Part shown: in pieces, positions 16,508 to 24,572 of the stretch
Numbering within the stretch: the stretch's first letter is position 1
How the letters are laid out: each line of letters starts with the position of its first letter
Assembly: GCF_900104065.1 (NCBI RefSeq)
Contig: NZ_FNLC01000001.1
Coordinates: 496,001-560,000 of the forward strand
Origin: Natronobacterium texcoconense
GTDB taxonomy: Archaea; Halobacteriota; Halobacteria; Halobacteriales; Natrialbaceae
DNA: 64,000 bases
Direction of reading: 5' to 3'
Program-made: the position numbers and the translations under genes
Notes under the pieces: model-generated
Databases searched by the model: none
Told to the model about the DNA's origin: nothing
What the model saw: the letters and a program-made list of their open reading frames with translations, nothing else

Positions 16508-17818
16508 ATGACGACCTGGATCGGTGACTTGTTCACCAGTGACGTCGGCTGGAACCACCTCGAGGGACTGGTCGACATCGGCAACCGGATGGCAGGAAGC
16601 GACGGTGAACGCGAAGCAGCGGAACTGACCCGCGACGCGCTCGAAGTCGTCGGCGCGCGAAACACCCGTCTCGAGACGTTCGACATTCAGGGCTGGACGC
16701 GCGGCGACAGCGCCGTCCTCGCGGGCGACGAGGAACTCGACTGTATCGCGCTCCCACGTAGTCCCGACGACGAAGCGACCGCACCGCTGGTGGACCTCGG
16801 CTACGGCCTCCCGTCGGACTTCGAGGCGGCCGACCTCGAGGGGAAAGTCGCCATGGTCCGCAGCGACATCCCCGATTACTACGAGCGGTACATCCACCGC
16901 CGGGAGAAGTACTACCACGCCGTCGAGAACGGCGCGGTCGCCTTCGTCTACCGCAACCACGTCGAAGGCTGTCTCCCACCGACCGGCAGCGTCGGCACCG
17001 AGGCGGACCCGATCGGCGATATTCCGGCCGTCGGCGTCTCGAGCGAGGTCGGTGCGCGACTCGCCCGGCGGTACGACGGCAAGGAGGTAGAGGTTCGCGT
17101 CGACGCGGACGTCTACGATGCCCAGAGCCAGAACGTCCACGCCGAACTCGGCCCCGATACCGACGAGCGCGTACTCGTGACGAGCCACGTGGACGCCCAC
17201 GACATCGCCGAGGGCGCACTGGACAACGGCGCGGGGACGGCGATGGTCGTCGAACTCGCGAACGCGCTCGCGAACCGGGAGGACGAACTCGAGACCCGCG
17301 TCGAGTTCGTCGCCTACGGTGCCGAAGAAGTCGGCCTGGTCGGTTCCGGGTATCACTCCGAACAGACCGACCACGACTCGATCGAGGCGATCGTCAACAA
17401 CGATGGCGTCGTCCGCGGCCGAACGCTCGAGTTCTACACGCACGGGTTCGACGGCCTCGAGGACGCTATCGACGCCGTCGCCGAGCAGTACGACCACCCG
17501 ATGAAGACGGTGCCACAGCTCGGCCCCCACAGCGACCACTGGCCGTTCGTCCAGTGGGGCGTCCCCGGCTACCACGTCATGTCGACCTCCGACGAGGTCG
17601 GCCGCGGCTGGGGCCACACCTTCGCCGACACCTTCGAGAAACTCGAGAAACGCGACCTCCGCGAACAGGCGATCTTGCTGACCGAACTGGTCGTCGACCT
17701 CGCGAGCGACGACCGGACGGTCGAACACCGCTCGCCCGAGGAGATCGTCGCCGACCTCGAGGACCAGAACCTCGCGGAAGGGATGCGGATTACGGGCGAC
17801 TGGCCGTACGACGACTGA
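16508..17818 (+). CDS. M28 family zinc aminopeptidase-like protein
   Basis: 436 residues. A peptidase fold with an inserted protease-associated region (about 85-180: LEGKVAMVRSDIPDYYERY) is followed by the M28 catalytic core. Metal ligands are visible as VTSHVDAHD, GALDNGAGTAMVVELANAL, VAYGAEEVGLVGSGYH and, near the end, the final histidine region SDEVGRGWGHTFADTFEK. No signal peptide is seen, so it is probably cytoplasmic. The start at 16508 replaces a longer open frame because the upstream part reads through the idsA promoter region. A family B palindrome begins at the stop codon. Confidence 0.9.
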   Translation: MTTWIGDLFTSDVGWNHLEGLVDIGNRMAGSDGEREAAELTRDALEVVGARNTRLETFDIQGWTRGDSAVLAGDEELDCIALPRSPDDEATAPLVDLGYGLPSDFEAADLEGKVAMVRSDIPDYYERYIHRREKYYHAVENGAVAFVYRNHVEGCLPPTGSVGTEADPIGDIPAVGVSSEVGARLARRYDGKEVEVRVDADVYDAQSQNVHAELGPDTDERVLVTSHVDAHDIAEGALDNGAGTAMVVELANALANREDELETRVEFVAYGAEEVGLVGSGYHSEQTDHDSIEAIVNNDGVVRGRTLEFYTHGFDGLEDAIDAVAEQYDHPMKTVPQLGPHSDHWPFVQWGVPGYHVMSTSDEVGRGWGHTFADTFEKLEKRDLREQAILLTELVVDLASDDRTVEHRSPEEIVADLEDQNLAEGMRITGDWPYDD

Positions 17819-17902
17819 TACGGTTTGCTGTAACTATTTACCGCCGATCGTCGATCCCGGCTTGACGATCGGCAGTAAAGAACCGACTGCCGGACAACCG
17901 TA
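17819..17902. repeat. 84-bp palindromic dispersed repeat, family B, copy 1
   Basis: Imperfect inverted repeat from TACGGTTTG to CAACCGTA, with inner arms CCGATCGTC / GACGATCGG around a small loop. It begins within the TGA stop of the M28 gene (GACGACTGATACGGT). The same junction recurs at the end of the ABC ATPase gene (37676-37745). It occupies most of the gap before the NAD-kinase-like gene. Confidence 0.7.
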
Positions 17903-17934
17903 CGCTTTTGGGCGGGCCGCGTGAACCTCACGCT

Positions 17935-18735
17935 ATGGATTCCGCCGCGTGGGACCCCGCCGAGGACCCGGTCGTCGGGTTCGTCACGGACGAAGAAACC
18001 GGATCGACGCCGGGACTGCAGGCCGGTGACGCCCTCGAGTCCGTCGTCGACGCACACGACGGGACGCTCGTTACTGGCGACCTCGAGACCGAGGACGTTC
18101 GCGCGGCGGACGTGCTGGTCGCTCGGGGCGATCGGACGCTCTCGGTGCTCGCTCGCGCGGGCATCGATTCACCCGTCGTTCCGGTCGCTCCGGCCACCGG
18201 CGTCGAGGCCGTCGACCCGGATCAGGTCTCCAACGCGGTCGCGGCTGTACTCGAGGGCGATGCGACCGTCCGCGAACGGGCGGTGCTCGAACTCGAGGGG
18301 GTCGACGCTGGAACACAGCGAGCCCTGTTGGACGTCGCGCTCGTTACGGACGAACCAGCCCGCATCTCGGAGTACGGCGTCCACTCTCTGGACGGCGAAG
18401 TCGCGACCTTTCGCGCCGACGGCGTCGTCGTCGCGACGCCGGCGGGGAGTCACGGCTACGCCAGCGCCGTCGACGCGTCCTTGCTCTCGTCGGCCGTCGA
18501 CGCCGTCGCGGTCGCACCGATCGCCCCGTTCGTGACCAATACGCGTCGCTGGGTGCTTCCACAGAAGGTGACGCTCACCGTCGAGCGTGACGAAGGCGAC
18601 GTGACTGTCCTCGCTGACGGACAGGCGGTCGAGACGGTCTCCCTCGGCGCGGACGTCACCGTCACCGCCGCTCGAGAGGGTCTCGAGACGCTCGTCGTCG
18701 CCGACGAACTGCTCGAAACCCCGGACGAAGACTGA
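17935..18735 (+). CDS. NAD-kinase-like protein with degenerate active site
   Basis: 266 residues. The NAD kinase C-terminal fold is visible: DGVVVATPAGSHGYASAVDASLL (about 162-184) matches the TPTGSTAY region that binds NAD, followed by the beta-strand-rich domain (IAPFVTNTRRWVLPQKVTLTVERD). At the place of the catalytic, ATP-binding GGDGT motif it has ARGDRT (63-68), and the NE motif reads VTDEP. The kinase reaction is therefore doubtful; it may bind nucleotide as a regulator or be inactive. A TATA-like TACGCTTTT lies about 30 nt before the ATG. Confidence 0.8.
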   Translation: MDSAAWDPAEDPVVGFVTDEETGSTPGLQAGDALESVVDAHDGTLVTGDLETEDVRAADVLVARGDRTLSVLARAGIDSPVVPVAPATGVEAVDPDQVSNAVAAVLEGDATVRERAVLELEGVDAGTQRALLDVALVTDEPARISEYGVHSLDGEVATFRADGVVVATPAGSHGYASAVDASLLSSAVDAVAVAPIAPFVTNTRRWVLPQKVTLTVERDEGDVTVLADGQAVETVSLGADVTVTAAREGLETLVVADELLETPDED

Positions 18736-18753
18736 CGAAAAACCGAATCGGAG

Positions 18754-19002
18754 TTAGCTGTTGTACGGCTCCTCGTCGCGGTGATTGTTCGGGTTCGTAT
18801 TCTCGAGGGCGTCGGCCTCGCGCTGGTCGGACTTGTGTTCGATGTCCTGCCGTCGCTGTTCTTCGTCCTGTCGTTCCCGCGCCTCCATCTCCTCTTCGGT
18901 GAGTTGCTCTTCGTCTTCTTCCTCCGTCTCTTCTTTGGCGAGTTCGACGTCCCGGCCGTGCTCGTCTTTACCAGTTTCGTCTGGCTGGGTATCGTCGGTC
19001 AT
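18754..19002 (-). CDS. Small highly charged protein of unknown function
   Basis: 82 residues, dominated by Glu, Asp, Arg and Gln with a central predicted helix or coiled coil (ETEEEDEEQLTEEEMEARERQ) and an Asn-rich end. No domain recognised. The start MTDDTQPDETGK at 19002 is preferred to the upstream frame extension to 19074, which is Pro/Thr-rich and not gene-like. It is convergent with the NAD-kinase-like gene, 18 nt away. Composition and clean frame support a real gene; similar small charged proteins are common in haloarchaea. Confidence 0.7.
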   Translation of the reverse strand: MTDDTQPDETGKDEHGRDVELAKEETEEEDEEQLTEEEMEARERQDEEQRRQDIEHKSDQREADALENTNPNNHRDEEPYNS

Positions 19003-19136
19003 AGTTCCGACCGAGGGTACCGGTGACCGAGGAAAAGGGGTTGGGCTTGCGAGGGTCGGCGTCCCCGGGTTCACCCTGTTGCAGTCGGGCGATCGTCACT
19101 GGGGAAGTCGGCCCCTGGATTGCGACGATACCGGAC

Positions 19137-19820
19137 CTACCAGGGCTCGCCCGAAGCCAGATCGATCTCGCTGTCGCCCTTCTCGGACGGACAGACGTCG
19201 GCGAGCACGCAGTCGCTACAGTCCGGGTTGCGTGCCGTACACGTCGCACGGCCGTGATCGATACAGAGGTGGGTGAACTGCTGCCAGTAGCCGTCGGGAA
19301 CGATCTCCATCAGTTCCTCCTCGATACGCTCCGGGCGCTTCTCCTCGGTGAGTCCGAGACGCCGGGTGAGTCGCTGGACGTGCGTGTCGACCACGATCCC
19401 CTCGACGACGTCGTGGCCGTGCTGGAGGACGACGTTTGCCGTCTTGCGACCGACGCCCGAGAGGTCCGTCAGTTCGTCCATCGTATCCGGCACTTCCCCG
19501 TCGTGTTCCTCGACGATCGTCTCGCAGGCGCTTTTGATGTAGCCCGCCTTGCTGTTGTAGTAGGTGATCGAGTTCAGATCCTCCGCGAGTTCCTCCTCGG
19601 GGGCCACAGCGTACTCCTCCGGTCCATCGTACTTCGCGAACAGGTGCTCGGTCTCCTTGTTCACCCGCTCGTCCGTACACTGGGCCGAGAGGATCACGGC
19701 AATCAACAGCTCGAGTCGGTTCGAATACCGAAGCGAGATCGTCGAGTCCGGATACTCCTCCTCGAGTCGCTCGACTACCTCTTCGGCCTGCGCTGCTCGC
19801 GTCTCGCGTGGGGTTCCCAT
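19137..19820 (-). CDS. nth: Endonuclease III
   Basis: 227-residue DNA glycosylase/AP lyase of base excision repair, removing oxidised pyrimidines. The helix-hairpin-helix LSGVGRKTANVVL carries the catalytic lysine, VVDTHVQRL carries the catalytic aspartate, and CTARNPDCSDCVLADVC provides the four cysteines of the 4Fe-4S cluster (C-X6-C-X2-C-X5-C). Length is close to the family norm with a short acidic tail. A family A palindrome lies 40 nt before its start. Confidence 0.97.
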   Translation of the reverse strand: MGTPRETRAAQAEEVVERLEEEYPDSTISLRYSNRLELLIAVILSAQCTDERVNKETEHLFAKYDGPEEYAVAPEEELAEDLNSITYYNSKAGYIKSACETIVEEHDGEVPDTMDELTDLSGVGRKTANVVLQHGHDVVEGIVVDTHVQRLTRRLGLTEEKRPERIEEELMEIVPDGYWQQFTHLCIDHGRATCTARNPDCSDCVLADVCPSEKGDSEIDLASGEPW

Positions 19821-19861
19821 AGGGGTGTGGTAGGATGCAGGTCGTTTCAGCGTTCGGGTTC

Positions 19862-19945
19862 TATAGTACCAACGGAACTGATTTACACACCGATCGCACG
19901 ACGACTGTGCACTCGGGTGTGCATTGGCTTTCAGCGGCTACTATA
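19862..19945. repeat. 84-bp palindromic dispersed repeat, family A, copy 2
   Basis: Runs from TATAGTA to TACTATA with the conserved core ACACACCGATCGCACGA, in the intergenic gap between the divergent nth and mvaD genes. Compared with copy 1 it is inverted in its core detail: the well-kept arm is the left one, and the right arm reads TGTGCACTCGGGTGTGCA. Length is identical to copy 1. Confidence 0.8.
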
Positions 19946-19969
19946 TTCTTCGTGAGCGGATGCCGTGAG

Positions 19970-19976
19970 CTTTAAG
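19970..19976 (+). promoter_or_regulatory. TATA box of the decarboxylase gene
   Basis: CTTTAAG lies about 28 nt before the ATG at 20001, giving a leaderless transcript and fixing that start over the longer open frame from 19965. Confidence 0.6.
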
Positions 19977-20000
19977 CGACCGTCACGCCCGTGTCTGGGT

Positions 20001-20978
20001 ATGAAAGCGACCGCGATGGCTCACCCCATCCAGGGGTTGGTCAAGTATCACGGAATGCGAGATCACGTCGAGCGACTCCCCTACCACGACAGTATCAGCG
20101 TCTCTACGGCGCCGAGCCACACTCGCACGACAGTCGAGTTCTCCATGGACTACGACGAAGACACCTTCGTCGTCGACGGCGAGGAACTCGAGGGCCGCGC
20201 CCACGAACGCGTCGAAGCCGTCGTCGAGAAGGCCCGCTCGCTGTCCGACGCCGCCCACACGGTCTATCCAGTTCGCCTCGAGAGCGAGAACAGCTTCCCG
20301 ACGAACGTCGGACTCGGCTCGTCCTCGTCGGGCTTTGCGGCCGCGGCGATGGCGCTCGCCGAGGCAGCGGAACTCGACGCTTCGATGCAGGAGATTTCGG
20401 CGATCGCTCGAGTTGGCTCCGCATCCTCCGCCCGCGCCGTGACGGGTGCGTTCTCGCAGCTGCACACCGGGATGAATGACGAGGACTGTGTCTCCCGTCG
20501 ACTCCAGACTGACCTCCACGAGAACCTGAAGATCATCGTCGGGCTCGTCCCCTACCACAAAGAGACCGAGGACGCGCACAACGAGGCCGAGGACAGCCAC
20601 ATGTTCCAGGCCCGCAACGCCCACATCCACGGCCAGATCGCCGAGATGCGCGACGCGCTCCGTGAGGACGACTTCCATCGAACGTTCGAACTCGCCGAAC
20701 AGGACTCCCTGTCGCTCGCAGCGACGACGATGACCGGCCCCGAGGGCTGGATCTACTGGCAGCCCGCGACGCTGGCCATCTTCAACCGCGTGCGCGAACT
20801 TCGCGAAGAAGAGGACATTCCCGTCTACTTCTCGACGGACACCGGCGCGACCGTCTACGTCAACACGACCGACGAACACGCCGAGTACGTCGAAGAACAG
20901 ATCGCAGACTGCGGCGTCTCGACGTCGATCTGGGAGGTCGGCGGCCCCGCGAAACTGCTTGACGACCACCTCTTCTAA
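20001..20978 (+). CDS. mvaD: Mevalonate decarboxylase family protein, probably phosphomevalonate decarboxylase
   Basis: 325-residue GHMP-superfamily enzyme of isoprenoid synthesis. Motifs: AHPIQGLVKYHG near the N-terminus, the ATP-binding loop NVGLGSSSSGFAAAAMALAEA (about 103-123), RVGSASSARAVTGAFSQL, and the C-terminal YFSTDTGATVYV. In Haloferax volcanii the homologous protein acts on mevalonate phosphate, giving isopentenyl phosphate, which a separate kinase then phosphorylates (alternate archaeal mevalonate pathway). By homology the same substrate is likely here, but sequence alone does not decide between mono- and diphosphate. Confidence 0.92.
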   Translation: MKATAMAHPIQGLVKYHGMRDHVERLPYHDSISVSTAPSHTRTTVEFSMDYDEDTFVVDGEELEGRAHERVEAVVEKARSLSDAAHTVYPVRLESENSFPTNVGLGSSSSGFAAAAMALAEAAELDASMQEISAIARVGSASSARAVTGAFSQLHTGMNDEDCVSRRLQTDLHENLKIIVGLVPYHKETEDAHNEAEDSHMFQARNAHIHGQIAEMRDALREDDFHRTFELAEQDSLSLAATTMTGPEGWIYWQPATLAIFNRVRELREEEDIPVYFSTDTGATVYVNTTDEHAEYVEEQIADCGVSTSIWEVGGPAKLLDDHLF

Positions 20979-21076
20979 ACGAACTTTTGCTCTGTCGTTC
21001 GAGAGAGCTTCCCTCTCTCGCGATCAGGCGGTTAGTAGCCAGCCCGAAATTCCGAACGAGGACCAGCTGGAGTCGC

Positions 21077-21565
21077 CTACCAGTCGAGTTCGCCCGGTAT
21101 CTCCTCGATAAACGGCTGTGCCGCCCACCCCTTCTCGTAGGGTGCGGCGTAGGTGAAATCGAACGAAAACGCCGAAATCTTCCACTCTCCGCCCACTCGC
21201 CGGAACTCGTGTTCGTAGGTGCCCTGCGTCCAGACGGCCTCACCGTCGCCGGTTACCGAGGGACAATCCAGGTACCACTTCCCGGTGGCAGTATCGCCGT
21301 CGACCTCGATCACCTGATTGTGGAGCATGTGCCTCCTGAACGGCATATTCTCCGAATAGGCCGTTTCGGCCCACTCTTTCCAGGCGTCTCTGCCTTCTGC
21401 TGACCCCAGCGGTTCGGCGTCGAACGTTACGTCTTCGGTAGCAAAGCGATCGATGGCCTCGCCCACCTCGCCGTCGTCGACGAGGTAGTACACTCTGGCC
21501 ATCAGTTCGTTGATCGCGTCTTTCTCCACGAGCGCTTGCACGTCCCTCGATGTTGTTTCTGCCAT
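21077..21565 (-). CDS. SnoaL/NTF2-like fold protein
   Basis: 162 residues of the nuclear-transport-factor-2-like fold. An N-terminal helix pair (VQALVEKDAINELMARVYYLVDDGEVGEAIDRFATEDVTFDAEP) is followed by strands HMLHNQVIEVDGDTATGKWYLDCPS and YEHEFRRVGGEWKISAFSFDFTYAAPYEKGW. This small cone-shaped fold serves enzymes such as ring cyclases, isomerases and dehydratases, or binding proteins; the substrate cannot be told. The start at 21565 is preferred to a GTG at 21577; an SD-like GAGGAGG lies just upstream of both. Confidence 0.85.
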   Translation of the reverse strand: MAETTSRDVQALVEKDAINELMARVYYLVDDGEVGEAIDRFATEDVTFDAEPLGSAEGRDAWKEWAETAYSENMPFRRHMLHNQVIEVDGDTATGKWYLDCPSVTGDGEAVWTQGTYEHEFRRVGGEWKISAFSFDFTYAAPYEKGWAAQPFIEEIPGELDW

Positions 21566-21708
21566 AGGGTGGTTCACCCTCCTCGTTCTATGCTGACCAG
21601 TTGCATAGAGGCGCCCCGTGACGTATTTTCACAGCGTGAACGGAACGTAGTCTGTGACCGGTACTCTCCAGTGGAACGGGTCGTGCTGGTCTGATGCCAG
21701 CGAATCGG

Positions 21709-22002
21709 TCACGCCATGGTATCTACGATGTCGCGGAACTCCTCGAGGGTGAACGCCCGAAGTGGTTCGACCGTCACGTTGCCACTTTCCGCGAGCGAGA
21801 GCATTGCCCGTGCCGCCGTCGTATCGTCGGGGAAGTCGGCGACGACGACGCCGTCGTACCGACCCATCGTGACAAAAAAGTCGTTCCACGTCCCGCCGAG
21901 CGACTCGATCATCTCTCTGGCATGCTCCGTCCGTTCGGGACTGTCTCGGACGTTTCGAACGCCTTGCTGGGTGAAAGCGGTCAGGAACACGTACGTCGGC
22001 AT
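21709..22002 (-). CDS. GYD-domain protein
   Basis: 97 residues matching the GYD family, a ferredoxin-like-fold small protein of unknown function. It begins MPTYVFLTAFTQQGVRNV, has the namesake region FFVTMGRYDGVVVADFPDDTTAARAMLSLAESGNVTVEPLRAF, and ends in a short helix. The start at 22002 follows family convention (MPTY); an upstream in-frame start at 22020 adds only six residues. It is alone between the NTF2-like and M24 genes, all on the minus strand but with gaps over 130 bp. Confidence 0.88.
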   Translation of the reverse strand: MPTYVFLTAFTQQGVRNVRDSPERTEHAREMIESLGGTWNDFFVTMGRYDGVVVADFPDDTTAARAMLSLAESGNVTVEPLRAFTLEEFRDIVDTMA

Positions 22003-22141
22003 GGCAATGCCGCGTACCACGAAGAAAACGATAGTCGTTCGCCCGAGACCGCCTTTCGGTGAACACCGAGTATGGTACCAGCACGACCTCTGAAACGTCT
22101 CCCCGACTGAGGCGATCAGAAGCGCCAGTTCTCTGTTTCCA

Positions 22142-23266
22142 TCAAAGCGACTGCCACCCTCGAGGCGAGTCGTTCAGCCGCTCACAGCCGTCCTCGGTGA
22201 CGACCACCAGGTCCTCGATACGGACGCCGAACTCGCCCTCGAGGTAGACGCCCGGTTCGATGCTGAAGACCATCCCTGGCTCGAGTTCGCAGCCGTTGCC
22301 TGCAGTGATGTACGGCGGTTCGTGGACGTCGAGTCCGACGCCGTGGCCGGTTCGGTGGATGAACTGGTCGCCGTAGCCGCGGTCCTCGAGGACGTCGCGG
22401 GCAGCACGGTCGATTGCCTCTGCTGCGACGCCGGGTTCGACGGCTGCGACGGCAGCCTGTTGTGCCTCGAGGACGGCGTCGTGGACGCCCTCGTACTCGG
22501 CCGGCGGTTCGCCATCGAAAACGACGGTTCGGGTCTGGTCGCCCGGGTAGCCGTCGGCGTAGGTTCCGAAGTCGAGCACGACGGGATCGCCGGCCTCGAT
22601 CGTCCGATCGCCGTGACGGTGGTGGGGACGCGCGCCGTTCGGCCCAGAACCGACGACGGTCTCGAAGGAGACGCCCTCGCCGCCGGCGTTGGCGAGCCGT
22701 TCTCCGATTTCGGCCGCGAGTTCGTTTTCGGTCATCCCGATCGCATCGCTCCCGAGAGCGCGGACCTCCTCGCTGACGGCGTCCGAAATCGAGGCGGCTT
22801 TCCGGAGCGCCTCGAGTTCGGCCTCGTCCTTGCGAATCCGGAGGTCGTCGACGACCTCGCTGGCCAGGCCAAACGTCGCTTCGGGGAACGTCGCCCGCAG
22901 ATCCTGGGTGAAGAGTGCCCACATGCGGTCGTCGATCAGGAAGTGACCACCCGCGAGATCGAGTTCCTCGCCGACGCGCTCGAGGAGGTCCGTGGGATCG
23001 TCCCCGTCGCTCCAGGTTCGTACGTCGGTCACCGGCGAGGCGTCCCGGATCTGGTCGTCGTACATCTCGGGGGCGACGAACAGTTCGGCTTCGGGTGTGA
23101 CGAACAGGAACAGGTGCCGCTCCATCGGTTCCTCCTCGAAGCCTGCGAGGTAGTGCATGTTCGAACTCGGGAAGCAGACGAGGGCGTCTACCCCCTGCTC
23201 CGTGAGTACTTTGCGGGCCCGCTCGAGTCGTTTCTCGACGATATCGTCGGTTTGCGTTCGGCTCAT
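22142..23266 (-). CDS. M24 family metallopeptidase (Xaa-Pro dipeptidase-like)
   Basis: 374 residues: an N-terminal creatinase-like domain (about 1-130) and a pita-bread M24 domain. Metal ligands are visible in VVLDFGTYADGYPGDQTRTV (two Asp), HRTGHGVGLDVHEPP (His), EPGMVFSIEPGVY (Glu) and VRIEDLVVV (Glu). It probably cleaves X-Pro peptide bonds in the cytoplasm. The start at 23266 is chosen because the upstream frame extension (to 23320) crosses the divergent promoter region and is not family-like. Confidence 0.93.
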   Translation of the reverse strand: MSRTQTDDIVEKRLERARKVLTEQGVDALVCFPSSNMHYLAGFEEEPMERHLFLFVTPEAELFVAPEMYDDQIRDASPVTDVRTWSDGDDPTDLLERVGEELDLAGGHFLIDDRMWALFTQDLRATFPEATFGLASEVVDDLRIRKDEAELEALRKAASISDAVSEEVRALGSDAIGMTENELAAEIGERLANAGGEGVSFETVVGSGPNGARPHHRHGDRTIEAGDPVVLDFGTYADGYPGDQTRTVVFDGEPPAEYEGVHDAVLEAQQAAVAAVEPGVAAEAIDRAARDVLEDRGYGDQFIHRTGHGVGLDVHEPPYITAGNGCELEPGMVFSIEPGVYLEGEFGVRIEDLVVVTEDGCERLNDSPRGWQSL

Positions 23267-23352
23267 ACGTGGCGATAGACGGTCGTGGATAAAGTTCCCG
23301 CCGATAGCGCGTTTGGCCACCAGTATATGGGCGTCGAACCCCTATATCGGGT

Positions 23353-24492
23353 ATGCACGTCGTCGTCCTCGGCGGTGGCTACGCCGGACTGACGCTGACT
23401 CGGCTGCTCGAGAGCGACCTTCCCGACGACGCGGAGTTGACGCTGGTCGACCGAACGCCGGACCACCTCGTCCAGCACGAACTCCACCGGGTGATCAGGC
23501 GGCCGGAACTCGCGGGCGCGATCACCGTCTCCTTGCCCGCGGTCCTCGAGCGGGCTACCGTCCGCGTCGCCACCGTCGAGAAAATCGACCGGCAAGAGCG
23601 TGTTGTCTCGCTCTCGAACGGCGGCCTCGAGTACGACCTCTTGGCGATCTGTCTCGGGGCTCGAACGGCCTACTACGGCCTCGAGGGAGTCCGCGAGCAC
23701 GCGATTCCGCTCAAACGGTTGCGACACGCGAATCGGATTCGAAAGCGAACGCGCGAAATCTGTTACGACGGGAGCGACGACTCGCGGATCGTCGTCGGCG
23801 GTGCCGGCCTCTCAGGCATCCAGGTCGCCGGCGAACTGGCCGAACTCGTCCGCGAGGAGCGGAGTCCGGAGACGGAGATAACGCTGCTCGAGCAACGTGA
23901 GTCGGTCGCGCCGAGTTTTCCGTCGAACTTCCAGCGGGCTGTCCGGGAGAAACTCGAAGCAAAGGGAATCGGCGTCAGGACCCAGGCGACGGTCCGGGAG
24001 GCGACCGACGAGCACGTCGTCCTCGAGTCCGAGGAGACTGTTCCCTACGACGAGTTCGTCTGGACCGGCGGCATCCGCGGCCCCGATCCGCTCGAGGGCG
24101 AGCGCCCGACGGTCGAGAGCGACCTGCGACTCGACGACCGGACGTTCGTTCTCGGTGACGCGGCTCGGGTCGTCGACGGCGAGGAAGAGTTCGTTCCCGC
24201 GAGCGCACAGTCCGCGGTCCGGGAAGCACGAACGGTCGCGACGAACGTCACGCGAGTCGTCGAGCGCGAACTCGAGGGCGATGGAATGATCGACCTCGAG
24301 TCGTTCACGTTCGACACTCCCGGATGGCTGGTCAGCGTCGGCGACGACGCGGTCGCACAGGTCGGTCCGGCCGTCGTCACGGGACGATCCGCGAAGGCGC
24401 TGAAGTCGACAGTCGGTCTCGGCTATCTCTCGTCGGTCGGAGCCACGGGAACTGCACTCGGGCGCATTCGTGAGGAGTTCGATCCGAGATAA
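23353..24492 (+). CDS. NAD(P)/FAD-dependent oxidoreductase (NDH-2-like)
   Basis: 379-residue two-dinucleotide-binding flavoprotein. The FAD Rossmann motif VLGGGYAGLTLTRLLE is at the N-terminus, the NAD(P) motif VVGGAGLSGIQVAGELAEL lies at about 138-156, and the second FAD motif FVLGDAARV at about 257-265. The C-terminal region KALKSTVGLGYLSSVG resembles the amphipathic membrane-contact part of type II NADH dehydrogenases. It may thus feed NADH electrons to menaquinone without pumping, complementing a complex I that lacks NuoEFG; that role is inference. A TATA-like GTATATG lies ~27 nt upstream. Confidence 0.9.
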   Translation: MHVVVLGGGYAGLTLTRLLESDLPDDAELTLVDRTPDHLVQHELHRVIRRPELAGAITVSLPAVLERATVRVATVEKIDRQERVVSLSNGGLEYDLLAICLGARTAYYGLEGVREHAIPLKRLRHANRIRKRTREICYDGSDDSRIVVGGAGLSGIQVAGELAELVREERSPETEITLLEQRESVAPSFPSNFQRAVREKLEAKGIGVRTQATVREATDEHVVLESEETVPYDEFVWTGGIRGPDPLEGERPTVESDLRLDDRTFVLGDAARVVDGEEEFVPASAQSAVREARTVATNVTRVVERELEGDGMIDLESFTFDTPGWLVSVGDDAVAQVGPAVVTGRSAKALKSTVGLGYLSSVGATGTALGRIREEFDPR

Positions 24493-24572
24493 CTGCCGAT
24501 CGATTTGCGTCTCGTTCCGAATAGTTGAGACGCAGCCTACCTTTGATATCCGTCTCCGGTGGCCAATACCGC

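Noticed and set aside
24045-24380. Minus-strand frame opposite the flavin oxidoreductase
   Set aside because: A Ser/Thr/Arg-rich shadow of a well-supported gene.
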